Assembly (NCBI RefSeq): GCF_004366035.1
Contig: NZ_SOEE01000002.1
Coordinates: 186,001-250,000, forward strand
Length of the DNA: 64,000 bases
Source of the DNA: Cytobacillus oceanisediminis
GTDB lineage: Bacteria; Bacillota; Bacilli; Bacillales; Cytobacillaceae
Direction of reading: 5' to 3'
In this document: piece after piece, positions 7,924 to 15,875 of the stretch
Layout of the letters: the number at the start of each line of letters is the position of its first letter
Position numbering within the stretch: the first letter of the stretch is position 1
Notes under the pieces: model-generated
Database searches by the model: none
Told to the model about the DNA's origin: nothing
Seen by the model: only the letters and a program-made list of their open reading frames with translations
Translations under genes and position numbers: made by a program

Positions 7924-8622
7924 GTGAATATATTTGAAAAACGACTCGCCGAACTGGCAAATCTCCCTTCAGTTATTCCAGGGGATCAGATCCAGGTGAC
8001 ACCAGATTTCCTATTCGTCAGCGGCCAAAATTCACTTAATGTTATCAAAGCATTTAACAGACAAGGTTACAAAAACGCAAAAAATCCAGCCAAGATTCTG
8101 TTTTCTCTTGGAGGTGCAGAAAATGAAGCCATCCGTAAGTTCTGTATAGGAAAAGGAATAAGACTAATAGATTGCGATTTGTCCCAATATTACCGTTCAG
8201 AGAATATTCCGATGAATGGAATGGTCATTGCAGGAATAGATGAGGATATTAAGGGTCTGGGAGGAAGGGGGGCCATTCCCATTGTTATTTCTCCGGATTC
8301 AATGGCGGCTTGCCTGGCAGCCGGATCATTTAGTATGTTCATACCTGAAACGACTTATATTGAAATCAACGGAGCTTTAACCGGAGAAGGAAACGGAAAA
8401 TGGCTCTGCACACATCTGCTGGACATTTTTGAAGACAGTTTAATAGGAAATGCAGTGATTATAGGAGGTACGGTTTTTGAACAGCTGAATGATGAGGACC
8501 TAAAGGATCTATCCTCTTTTTTTCAGCTCTCCGGCACAGCAGCGGGGATGTGTTCACCAGTGGGCCCGCTTGGCCAGGTTGAAAGCGTGATTAAAATAAA
8601 GGCAGAAACTATTCGGATCTAA
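7924..8622 (+). CDS. Half-length aconitase/LeuC-like protein lacking the iron-sulfur ligands
   Basis: A 232-residue protein starting at GTG 7924 (AAGGAGACG upstream). The order of segments follows the N-terminal half of LeuC/aconitase: FEKRLAELA, PGDQIQVTPDFLFV, an IRKFCIGKGIRLIDC segment, PMNGMVIAGIDED where real enzymes have GDSHT, then FIPETTYIEINGAL and a FQLSGTAAGMCSP end. The C-terminal half with the three Fe-S cysteines is absent, and nothing resembling it follows. So it is probably not a dehydratase itself. It may bind a carboxylate or act as a subunit. It lies 28 bp after the aminotransferase, which favours a maintained gene over a fragment. Confidence 0.6.
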   Translation: MNIFEKRLAELANLPSVIPGDQIQVTPDFLFVSGQNSLNVIKAFNRQGYKNAKNPAKILFSLGGAENEAIRKFCIGKGIRLIDCDLSQYYRSENIPMNGMVIAGIDEDIKGLGGRGAIPIVISPDSMAACLAAGSFSMFIPETTYIEINGALTGEGNGKWLCTHLLDIFEDSLIGNAVIIGGTVFEQLNDEDLKDLSSFFQLSGTAAGMCSPVGPLGQVESVIKIKAETIRI

Positions 8623-8671
8623 TTTATCAAACAAATAAACTGATTATTATGAAAACTTACCGAAATTTTCC

Positions 8672-8702
8672 TTGGCATCTGATAAGATTAACTTAATATA
8701 AT
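8672..8702 (+). promoter_or_regulatory. Possible weak promoter of the activator gene
   Basis: TTGGCA (8672-8677) and TATAAT (8697-8702) are separated by 19 bases, longer than ideal. It lies 43 bases before the regulator start and could provide basal expression independent of sigma-54. Confidence 0.35.
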
Positions 8703-8744
8703 AATAAAACTTGTCCAAGAGAAAAAGGAAAATGAGGTGAAGTG

Positions 8745-10643
8745 ATGTCCGAAATTGCCATTTTAACCCCCATTGACGCGCTGATACAGGTTTCAAAGGA
8801 AGCTGCGAAAAAAACAGGAGAAGATGTCGCGATAAGAAAAGTGAGCTTCCGAAATGCAATTGCAGCTGCTAAAGAATTTGAAAAATCCGGCACAGAAGTA
8901 ATCATCAGCAGAGGAACCCTGGGATTAAAGCTCATTGAGTCCGACCTTGGCATTCCCGTCGTGCAGATTCCCATAACTGGATATGACCTGCTCCGAACTA
9001 TTAAAGAAGCACAAAAACTCGGACAGAAGATTGGAATAGCCGACACCCGGGATGTTTTGCAGGGGATCCAAACAATTGAATCTGTGCTGGGTTTTTCGAT
9101 TGAAAAGCATAGCGTAATTGTGCCTGAGGAAGCTGAAGCAGCCGTCGAGGCTCTCAGCAAAAAAGAGATAGATGTCCTCATTGGCAAGAGTATTTTTACA
9201 AACAAAGTCAAAAATGATTCGATAAAAACAGTGATATTAACGTCTGGAGAGGAATCGGTCATCCAGGCCATTCTTGAAGCAAGAAGCCTGATTGAAGTAA
9301 GGCGCACAGAATTGAAACGAACCAAGGAACTCCAGGCCATTCTTGATTTTATTGCTGATGGGGTAATAGCTGTGGATGAACAAGGGATTATTACAGTATG
9401 CAATCCATCCGTTTACAGCATCCTAAACCTTCCCTATGATTCGGTTATCGGCAAGTCGATTGATGATATACTCGTTAATTCACAAATGAAAAAAGTTCTT
9501 TCGACTGGTAAGGAAGAACTGAACCGTATCCAGGATGCCAATGGTGTAAAAGTAGTTGCAAATCGAATACCCATCAGGCACGAGCAAAAGGTATTTGGGG
9601 CTGTCTGTACATTTCAGGAGGTTCATAGACTTCAGCAGCAGGAGCAGGAAATCCGCAAAAAGCTCCTTCATCGCGGTCATGTCACGAAATACAGTCTAAA
9701 TAATATTGTCGGGAAAAGCGAGATGTATCAAAAAGCGATCGAAAAGGTGAAGAAATACTCACAGGTGGATTCTACTGTTCTCCTAACGGGTGAAACGGGT
9801 GTGGGAAAAGAAGTATTCGCCCATTTAATCCATAGCTTCAGCAAGCGGACGGAAGGGCCATTCGTAGCAGTGAATTGTGCGGCCATCCCTGAAAACCTGC
9901 TGGAAAGCGAATTGTTCGGCTACGTCGAAGGAGCCTTTACGGGAGCGAAAAAGGGAGGAAAAACAGGATTATTTGAATTGGCTCATCAGGGAACCATCTT
10001 CCTTGATGAAATTGGCGAACTCGCTGAATCCTTACAGGCCCAGCTCCTTAGGGTTTTGCAGGAAGGGGAAGTGATGCGGATTGGGGATGAAAGAGTGATC
10101 CCCATTAATATTCGGGTCATCGCTGCCTCGAACCGTGACTTTGAGAATATGGTGGAAGATGGGAGCTTCCGGGCTGATTTGTATTATCGCCTTAATATCC
10201 TTGACATCCCAATTCCGTCTTTGCGTGAAAGGATACCTGATATTCCATTGTTATGCGATTTTTTCATAAAAGAATTGGAACCAGGCATTCGGAGAAATAT
10301 TAAGGGCTTCACTGCCGAAGCTATGAAAATTATGCAAAGCTATCATTGGCCGGGGAATATACGCCAGCTAAGGAACATTGTCGAAAGAGCGATGATTCTT
10401 TCCCCTGAGAATTTGATTGATTCAGAAACTGTTTTAGCTGCAGGCGGGAAAGACTTTTCCAAATTACATTTTATAAAACAACACAGCATTAATGAAGAAA
10501 TAGATGAAGAAACAAAGCTTCAAAACTATGAGAAAGAGTATATTCTGAACGTGCTGAAGCAAGTTAACGGCAATAAAACAGAAGCCGCAAAAATTCTTGG
10601 GATCGGCAGGACGACCCTCTGGCGAAAAATAAATAGTTTATAA
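8745..10643 (+). CDS. PrpR-type sigma-54-dependent transcriptional activator
   Basis: A 632-residue enhancer-binding protein. Residues 10-190 form a PrpR N-terminal sensory domain ([27 protein letters not shown] region). A PAS domain spans about 200-310. The AAA+ module spans about 330-570 with Walker A GETGVGKE and the sigma-54 contact loop [11 protein letters not shown] Fis-type helix-turn-helix ([16 protein letters not shown]) is at the end. PrpR_N proteins sense small metabolites such as 2-methylcitrate. Start ATG 8745 has GAGGTG upstream. It is embedded between the aminotransferase unit and glcD and is the natural activator of the sigma-54 promoters at 6663 and 13624. Confidence 0.9.
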   Translation: MSEIAILTPIDALIQVSKEAAKKTGEDVAIRKVSFRNAIAAAKEFEKSGTEVIISRGTLGLKLIESDLGIPVVQIPITGYDLLRTIKEAQKLGQKIGIADTRDVLQGIQTIESVLGFSIEKHSVIVPEEAEAAVEALSKKEIDVLIGKSIFTNKVKNDSIKTVILTSGEESVIQAILEARSLIEVRRTELKRTKELQAILDFIADGVIAVDEQGIITVCNPSVYSILNLPYDSVIGKSIDDILVNSQMKKVLSTGKEELNRIQDANGVKVVANRIPIRHEQKVFGAVCTFQEVHRLQQQEQEIRKKLLHRGHVTKYSLNNIVGKSEMYQKAIEKVKKYSQVDSTVLLTGETGVGKEVFAHLIHSFSKRTEGPFVAVNCAAIPENLLESELFGYVEGAFTGAKKGGKTGLFELAHQGTIFLDEIGELAESLQAQLLRVLQEGEVMRIGDERVIPINIRVIAASNRDFENMVEDGSFRADLYYRLNILDIPIPSLRERIPDIPLLCDFFIKELEPGIRRNIKGFTAEAMKIMQSYHWPGNIRQLRNIVERAMILSPENLIDSETVLAAGGKDFSKLHFIKQHSINEEIDEETKLQNYEKEYILNVLKQVNGNKTEAAKILGIGRTTLWRKINSL

Positions 10644-10655
10644 GGAGGAGAAAGA

Positions 10656-12092
10656 ATGAATGAAACAATGACACCGCCTCCGCTGGATGATAATGTGATA
10701 ACCCGATTAAGAAATATCTTCGGAGACGACCGGCTATTAACCAATTGCACTGATATGATGACCTACTCCTATGATGCATCCTTTGAAACTCAGCTCCGTC
10801 CGAAACTGCCTCAAGTGGCCGTTATTGCGCTGTCAACTGAAGAGGTCAGTGAATGTGTCCGGCTGGCCAACGAATTTAAAATCCCATTATACCCGAGAGG
10901 GGCAGCCACCGGGCAAACAGGAGGAGCCGTCCCGGTTAAAGGCGGTATTATGCTGGATTTATCGAAAATGAATCGAATACTGGAGATTGATCACAGGAAT
11001 ATGCAGGCAGTGATTGAGCCGGGAGTCATCCAAAATGATTTAAATGAGGCTTTAAAGCCTTATGGACTAAGGTTTCCTCCTGACCCAGGAAGCGCAAATA
11101 TGTGCACTGTCGGAGGAATGGTTTCCAACAATTCAAGCGGACTGAGGGCAGTCAAATACGGTGTTACCCGCCATTATGTCCTGGGAATGGAAGTCGTACT
11201 CCCCACTGGTGACATCATTGTGACTGGCGGGGCAAAATCGAAGGCGCTTAAATCGGTTTCCGGCTACGACCTTGCACATTTAATGATCGGTTCAGAAGGC
11301 ACTCTTGGAATTGTAACGCGCCTTCGTCTAAAATTATTGCCGCTCCCTGTCACAAGAGGTATTGTACTATGCTCATTTGAAAGATTGGAAGATGCAGGAG
11401 AGGCGGTTAACGCTGTTTTTTCTTCAGGCCTGCAGCCTTCAGCCATCGAAATCATGGACTTTAATTGTACGAAGGCTGTCAACATGATGAAGCCTGAGCT
11501 GAATCTTCCTCTGGATAATGAAGCTATTCTTGTTTTTGAAGTGGATGGTGCCAAAGAGGAGGTAAGCTCCCAGGTGAACCGCCTCAGAAAGGTAGTTGAA
11601 AAATTCACGAATTATATAAAGTTCAGCGATGAGCCGGATGAGTGTGAAAAGCTCTGGCAGGCAAGGAAGCTTGTTGGTGCTGCTGTTGGACTATTGAAGC
11701 CTGGCGGTTTCCGGGTGTATGGCGGCGAAGACATCTGTGTGCCAATTTCAAGACTCCCTGAAACACTGCGGGAGATTCATAATATCTCAGAACGATATGG
11801 CATCATCTGCGGAATATACGGCCATGTTGGTGATGGAAATATGCATACCGGACCGGTAGTGAACATGAATAATGAAATGGAAATGGAAAATGTGCAGAAA
11901 ATGATCGACGATATTCATGAACTGGCAATTAAAATGGAGGGAACGACGACTGCTGAGCATGGAGTTGGAATTGTCCGTGCCAAATATATGGATGTAGAGC
12001 ATGGGCCTGCCATGGAAGTGATGCGAGCTATTAAAAGGACGCTCGATCCAAATAATATTTTAAATCCAGGCAAGATGGCATTGCCTAACTAG
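10656..12092 (+). CDS. glcD: FAD-linked 2-hydroxyacid oxidase subunit GlcD
   Basis: A 478-residue FAD enzyme with a PCMH-type FAD-binding domain (LYPRGAATGQTGGAVPVKGG; GGMVSNNSSGLRAVKYG) and a FAD-oxidase C domain ending GHVGDGNMH and EHGVGIVRAKY. It oxidises glycolate or D-lactate-type hydroxyacids to the 2-oxoacid. Only GlcD and GlcF are present, as in B. subtilis YsfC/YsfD, without a GlcE. It starts 12 bp after the sigma-54 activator with AAGGAGGAG. Electrons would pass through GlcF to the quinone pool. Together with the aminotransferase this suggests glycolate to glyoxylate to glycine, but other substrates are possible. Confidence 0.88.
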   Translation: MNETMTPPPLDDNVITRLRNIFGDDRLLTNCTDMMTYSYDASFETQLRPKLPQVAVIALSTEEVSECVRLANEFKIPLYPRGAATGQTGGAVPVKGGIMLDLSKMNRILEIDHRNMQAVIEPGVIQNDLNEALKPYGLRFPPDPGSANMCTVGGMVSNNSSGLRAVKYGVTRHYVLGMEVVLPTGDIIVTGGAKSKALKSVSGYDLAHLMIGSEGTLGIVTRLRLKLLPLPVTRGIVLCSFERLEDAGEAVNAVFSSGLQPSAIEIMDFNCTKAVNMMKPELNLPLDNEAILVFEVDGAKEEVSSQVNRLRKVVEKFTNYIKFSDEPDECEKLWQARKLVGAAVGLLKPGGFRVYGGEDICVPISRLPETLREIHNISERYGIICGIYGHVGDGNMHTGPVVNMNNEMEMENVQKMIDDIHELAIKMEGTTTAEHGVGIVRAKYMDVEHGPAMEVMRAIKRTLDPNNILNPGKMALPN

Positions 12093-12108
12093 GCAGGAGG
12101 TGAATGAA

Positions 12109-13443
12109 ATGAAATTGCTGACGGCGGAAGAATCCATGCAAACTTGTGTGCGCTGCGGTGCCTGCCGCAATGTTTGTCCTACATTAAATATCACAGGCAG
12201 GGAAGCTGATGGTCCCAGGGGCAGAGTATTGATGGCAAGAAGTCTGATCGAGGGCACTATCCCCGTAAATCAGGAAATCAAAGATCAGCTCGATCGCTGC
12301 CTGCTTTGCTCAGCCTGTGTGGATGCTTGCCCTATTGATGTACAGGTTCCTGATATCGTCATGCTCGCCAAGGAGCGAATAGCAGCAGCGGCTGAAGCAC
12401 CTGTACAAACGGATATTAAAAAAACTGCATATCCGGCAAGGACTTTTAAAGATTACTTCTTTGACCATGTTCTTGCCAACCAAAAAAGGCTTAATACTGT
12501 TGGCAATCTTCTGTGGTTTTATCAAAAAAGCGGGCTTCAGTATGTAACTAGAGGACTGGGCATTTTGAAATTCTTCCCAGAACAGATGAGGCAGATGGAA
12601 AGAATCACGCCTTCCATTTTGCCGCCTTCAGGGAGGAAACATCATCCTGAGTTTACTCCGAGGACTGATGAAGAAAAGGCAGCAAGGGGCCGGGTAGCCT
12701 TTTTCCATGGCTGTATTATGGATGTCATGTTCAGGGAAACAAACGATAATTCCATTAAATTGCTGTCGAAGACTGGATTTGATGTGGTAACCCCTAAAGC
12801 GCAGATGTGCTGTGGAGCACTCCACCATCATAGCGGAAAAAAAGACAGGGCCATTGAATTGGCCAAAGCGAATATACAGGCTTTTGAAGAAGCAAATGTG
12901 GATTATATTATTACCAATGCCGGAGGTTGCGGTGCTGCACTTGCGGAATATGCGGATTTATTCCGGGGGGATTACCATTGGCTGGAGAGGGCGAAAGCAT
13001 TCTCTGCCAAAATAAGGGATATCAGTGAGATCATATATGAAAAAGGAGAAATGCCTGTTACTGCCGGCAGAGGTGAAAGAGTGACCTATCAGCCTTCCTG
13101 CCATCTGCAATATGTAATGAAGGTGAAGGATGCTCCGGCTAAATTGGTGAAGGGAATTCCAAACTCGGAATATGTGGATCTTCCTGAAAAGAAATATTGC
13201 TGCGGGTCTGCAGGAATTTATAATTTATTGCAGCCAAATCTTGCTAATGAAATATTGGATAAGAAAATGTCCAGAGTCAAAGAAACTGAATCAGCTGTTC
13301 TAATAACAGCCAATCCAGGGTGTTACCTCCAAATGAAACTGGGGGTTTATCGTGAAGGAATGGAGGATCAGATAGAAACAAAGCATGTTGCCGACTATCT
13401 GATGGAGTCAATTGAAAGGGCAGAATCTGCAGGAAACCAATAA
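12109..13443 (+). CDS. glcF: Iron-sulfur subunit GlcF
   Basis: A 444-residue partner of GlcD. Two 4Fe-4S ferredoxin motifs are visible near the N terminus (CVRCGACRNVCP and CLLCSACVDACP). Two CCG domains follow (GCIMDVM with MCCGALHHHSG; SCHLQYV with YCCGSAGIYN), as in heterodisulfide-reductase-like subunits. It should carry electrons from the flavin to the membrane. Start ATG 12109 has GGAGG eight bases upstream; a GTG at 12100 overlaps that site and is unlikely. It follows glcD by 16 bp. Confidence 0.88.
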   Translation: MKLLTAEESMQTCVRCGACRNVCPTLNITGREADGPRGRVLMARSLIEGTIPVNQEIKDQLDRCLLCSACVDACPIDVQVPDIVMLAKERIAAAAEAPVQTDIKKTAYPARTFKDYFFDHVLANQKRLNTVGNLLWFYQKSGLQYVTRGLGILKFFPEQMRQMERITPSILPPSGRKHHPEFTPRTDEEKAARGRVAFFHGCIMDVMFRETNDNSIKLLSKTGFDVVTPKAQMCCGALHHHSGKKDRAIELAKANIQAFEEANVDYIITNAGGCGAALAEYADLFRGDYHWLERAKAFSAKIRDISEIIYEKGEMPVTAGRGERVTYQPSCHLQYVMKVKDAPAKLVKGIPNSEYVDLPEKKYCCGSAGIYNLLQPNLANEILDKKMSRVKETESAVLITANPGCYLQMKLGVYREGMEDQIETKHVADYLMESIERAESAGNQ

Positions 13444-13445
13444 AA

Positions 13446-13483
13446 GTTTCGAATTGAAACATATGCGTGGACAATTTGTTTCA
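13446..13483 (+). promoter_or_regulatory. Candidate upstream activator sites of the tctC promoter
   Basis: GTTTCGAATTGAAAC (13446-13460) is a perfect inverted repeat GTTTC-N5-GAAAC. A further GTTTCA lies at 13478-13483. The sites are 145-180 bases upstream of the sigma-54 promoter, the usual distance for enhancer-binding proteins. GTTTC/GAAAC half-sites also lie upstream of the other sigma-54 promoter in the window. Confidence 0.55.
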
Positions 13484-13565
13484 AAAGAGAACAAGCACAA
13501 CTAATAAGTGTATTGGAAGGAACTAAGAAATGAAATGCATTAAAAATCAGAATGTCCGATTAGAT

Positions 13566-13581
13566 TTGAAAACGCTTACGA
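13566..13581 (+). promoter_or_regulatory. Candidate cre site (CcpA)
   Basis: TTGAAAACGCTTACGA fits the catabolite-responsive element WTGNNARCGNWWWCAW with one mismatch. It lies between the activator sites and the sigma-54 promoter of tctC, where CcpA could block activation when preferred sugars are present. Confidence 0.5.
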
Positions 13582-13623
13582 TTTTGATGCCCGTCAAAAA
13601 AAATTAATCAAGTTTTTTGCTTT

Positions 13624-13640
13624 TCGGCACAAAAATTGCA
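13624..13640 (+). promoter_or_regulatory. Sigma-54 promoter of tctC
   Basis: TCGGCACAAAAATTGCA fits -24/-12 (GG at 13626-13627, GC at 13638-13639, correct 10-base gap). It lies about 165 bases before tctC, leaving a leader of about 150 bases. The remaining leader contains a GGGAGGTGACG stretch and no clear gene. Confidence 0.8.
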
Positions 13641-13804
13641 TTGAAGTTAAATGAAACTATCCATAAACAGGGAGGTGACGAAACTGTCTGGGGAATAGGT
13701 CCATTCCGGGATAAGTGCTATTCATTATAAGTTGTTTTAAGGAAATAACTATGCATTAAATTTACAGAAATTTAAAACTTTTCTTAATTTGGGGGAAAAT
13801 TAAC

Positions 13805-14794
13805 ATGAAATTAAAGAGGATTTCGATTTTGTCTCTTGCAATTGCATTGGTATTCTTTTTGCAGGCATGTAATTCTTCACCTCAGGAAGCAAGCTCGGAG
13901 GAAAAGAAAAGCACAGGCAATTATCCCGAGCGGCAGATTGAAATTATTGTTGGCTTTGGTGCGGGCGGCGGGAGTGACAATTTTGCAAGGGCCATTGCAA
14001 AAGAACTTAAAGATATTCTTGGTGTAAACATAAATGTTGTGAATATGCCTGGTGCGGCGGGGATCAATTCAGCTGACCATGTGGCTAGGCAGCCGGCTGA
14101 TGGCTATACCATCTGGTCGGCAACATCCAATCATCCCGTAAATATTGCAGCAGGTGTGGAAAAAAATGATTTGACCAAATTAACCTCTGTCGGAAGGGTG
14201 CAAAATGATACCATGACCCTCCAAGTAAAAAGCGATGGCAAGTTCAAGGATATTGATGATCTTATCGCAAAGGCTAAGGAAAAACCTGGTGAGATCACGA
14301 TAGGCGGTACAGGTTCAGCCGGCTTTGATGAACTGGTAGTCAGACAGTTTGAAAAATCTACTGGAACAAAGTTTAATTATATCTCATTTGAAGGTTCTGG
14401 AGAGATGACAGCAGCACTGCTCGGGGGACATATCGATGTCATTGCAGAGGAGCCAGGCCCATCGATTGCCCAGCTGGAAAGCGGAGATATTAAGATGCTG
14501 ATTGCCTTTACTGAAGAGAAAATGGAAGGCTTTGATGACGTCCCGATTTCAACTGAAATGGGGATAGATGTAACAGACGGCCAGGGCAGAGGCTTCATGG
14601 TCCACGCAGATACACCGCCTGAAATCATTTCAGCGCTTGAAAAAGCCCTTGAGGAAGCGAAAGATCGCCCGGACTATAAAGAGTATGAAAAAGCCAATTA
14701 CCTGCACCTTCGGGATGGCTGGCTAAATTCAGAAGAATATAATGCCGAATTTGAAAAACTAATCGACACTTACGGCTCTCTATTAAAAGAATGA
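13805..14794 (+). CDS. tctC: Tripartite tricarboxylate transporter substrate-binding lipoprotein TctC
   Basis: A 329-residue extracytoplasmic binding protein. A lipoprotein signal peptide ends in the lipobox LQAC with Cys22. The mature part has the TctC/Bug pattern YPERQIEIIVGFGAGGGSDNF, NMPGAAGINSADHVA and PADGYTIW. It captures a carboxylate for the TctA/TctB membrane subunits encoded at 18026-20074. It is read from the sigma-54 promoter at 13624 and followed by a terminator, so it is probably made in excess over the membrane parts. The ligand is unknown; di- and tricarboxylates are typical. Confidence 0.9.
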   Translation: MKLKRISILSLAIALVFFLQACNSSPQEASSEEKKSTGNYPERQIEIIVGFGAGGGSDNFARAIAKELKDILGVNINVVNMPGAAGINSADHVARQPADGYTIWSATSNHPVNIAAGVEKNDLTKLTSVGRVQNDTMTLQVKSDGKFKDIDDLIAKAKEKPGEITIGGTGSAGFDELVVRQFEKSTGTKFNYISFEGSGEMTAALLGGHIDVIAEEPGPSIAQLESGDIKMLIAFTEEKMEGFDDVPISTEMGIDVTDGQGRGFMVHADTPPEIISALEKALEEAKDRPDYKEYEKANYLHLRDGWLNSEEYNAEFEKLIDTYGSLLKE

Positions 14795-14804
14795 TTGAAT
14801 TAAA

Positions 14805-14833
14805 TAGGCGAAAGGCAGAAAATCTGCCTTTTT
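14805..14833 (+). terminator. Terminator after tctC
   Basis: AAAGGCAGA (14811-14819) pairs with TCTGCCTTT (14823-14831), followed by TT. This ends the tctC message before the GntR gene. Confidence 0.75.
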
Positions 14834-14945
14834 GCCTCCTGCAAGCTTCATGATAGATTTTCATAGGTTTGCTCGATAGGCTGCTGGAAAATTTTGTCGA
14901 AGGAAAACTAGTTTTATATATTCTTAAAAGCTTTTGTTCAGGTTA

Positions 14946-14975
14946 TTGACTGCCATTCAGACTGGCAGATATGAT
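14946..14975 (+). promoter_or_regulatory. Likely sigma-A promoter of the GntR gene
   Basis: TTGACT (14946-14951), an 18-base spacer, and TATGAT (14970-14975). The spacer holds the inverted repeat TGCCA-N7-TGGCA. A perfect Spo0A-like box TTTGTCGAA occurs upstream at 14893-14901, which may be chance. Confidence 0.5.
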
Positions 14976-14986
14976 CGCCCTAGAAG

Positions 14987-15003
14987 CTGTATCCAGGATA
15001 CAG
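14987..15003 (+). promoter_or_regulatory. Candidate GntR operator
   Basis: CTGTATCCAGGATACAG is a perfect 17-bp palindrome just after the predicted transcription start, followed at 15006 by ACACAGTATACAG. Its TGTATNNNNNATACA pattern suits a FadR/FCD-type GntR protein, probably the product of the next gene. Confidence 0.5.
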
Positions 15004-15064
15004 CACACAGTATACAGAAACAGGAAGAGATAATCATTTCTTCTGAAAAGGAGGATAGGCAAAA

Positions 15065-15718
15065 ATGGTGCAAGGCCTGAAATTTACGCAGCCGCTTTAT
15101 CAGCAAATCTATGACATTATAAAAAGATCCATTTTGTCAGGTCAATTAAAGCCTGGTGAGAAGGTCAATGTTTCCCATATTGCGGAAAAATATAATATAA
15201 GCCGGACCCCGTTAAGAGAAGCGTTGCGCCAGCTGCAAATAGAGGGACTGCTGGTTCAGGATCAGCTGGGGCTTGCTATTGTAAAACTGGATGAAACTGA
15301 TTTTAAGGATTTATACGAAACTCGCATTATGCTGGAGCCTCAAATAATAGGAATTGTTTTGAAAACGATTACAAAAGAGCAGCTGAATAGCATTGAAGAA
15401 ACTCTTGAAAAAGCTGAAGATGCCTTTTTGGAAGGAAACCATCTACATTTACTTGAATGGAATGCTAAGTTTCATGATCGGCTCTTGGAAGCAAGCCCAA
15501 ACAAGCGGGCAGTGCACTTGCTGCAGCAAGTACGTTCATTTCTTTTGCTATACCGGGCCAATATCCTAAAAAACAATGAGCATAATAGAGAAATTCTTAA
15601 GGAACATAGCCAAATCCTTCATGCTCTTAAAGCCCGGGACGAGATAGCTGTCTATCAATCCGCAGAAAATCATCTGCGCAACGATCTGGAGCGCGGAATG
15701 AATATGATCCGTGAATAA
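15065..15718 (+). CDS. GntR-family regulator, FadR/FCD subfamily
   Basis: A 217-residue regulator. Residues 10-75 form the winged helix (YQQIYDIIKRSILSGQLKPGEKV, ISRTPLREALRQLQIEGLL). Residues 85-215 form an all-helical FCD ligand domain with the metal-binding pattern of Asp/His residues (YETRIMLEP, WNAKFHDRLLEAS, EHSQILHAL). Such proteins usually repress catabolic genes until an organic acid binds. It stands directly before the CoA-transferase and transporter genes and probably controls them. AAAGGAGG precedes the ATG. Confidence 0.88.
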   Translation: MVQGLKFTQPLYQQIYDIIKRSILSGQLKPGEKVNVSHIAEKYNISRTPLREALRQLQIEGLLVQDQLGLAIVKLDETDFKDLYETRIMLEPQIIGIVLKTITKEQLNSIEETLEKAEDAFLEGNHLHLLEWNAKFHDRLLEASPNKRAVHLLQQVRSFLLLYRANILKNNEHNREILKEHSQILHALKARDEIAVYQSAENHLRNDLERGMNMIRE

Positions 15719-15722
15719 AAAA

Positions 15723-15757
15723 GGAGCATCTCCACTCGCCAAAATAGAAATGCTCCA
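15723..15757 (+). terminator. Weak hairpin after the GntR gene
   Basis: GGAGCAT (15723-15729) pairs with ATGCTCC (15750-15756) but no T-run follows. It may only partly end transcription before the CoA-transferase. Confidence 0.35.
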
Positions 15758-15875
15758 TCCTCATGAAAATCGAATTTATTATAACATGCACAGATTAGGA
15801 ATGTATAGAAATGAACAGCTGCCGGTCACTTCGGGCTCACTTCCGAGACAATATTTTCAAAATGGGGTGTTCTGA

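Noticed and set aside
13660-13705. Short leader peptide after GGGAGGTGACG before tctC
   Set aside because: Only seven codons and the GTG overlaps its own ribosome site; not supportable.
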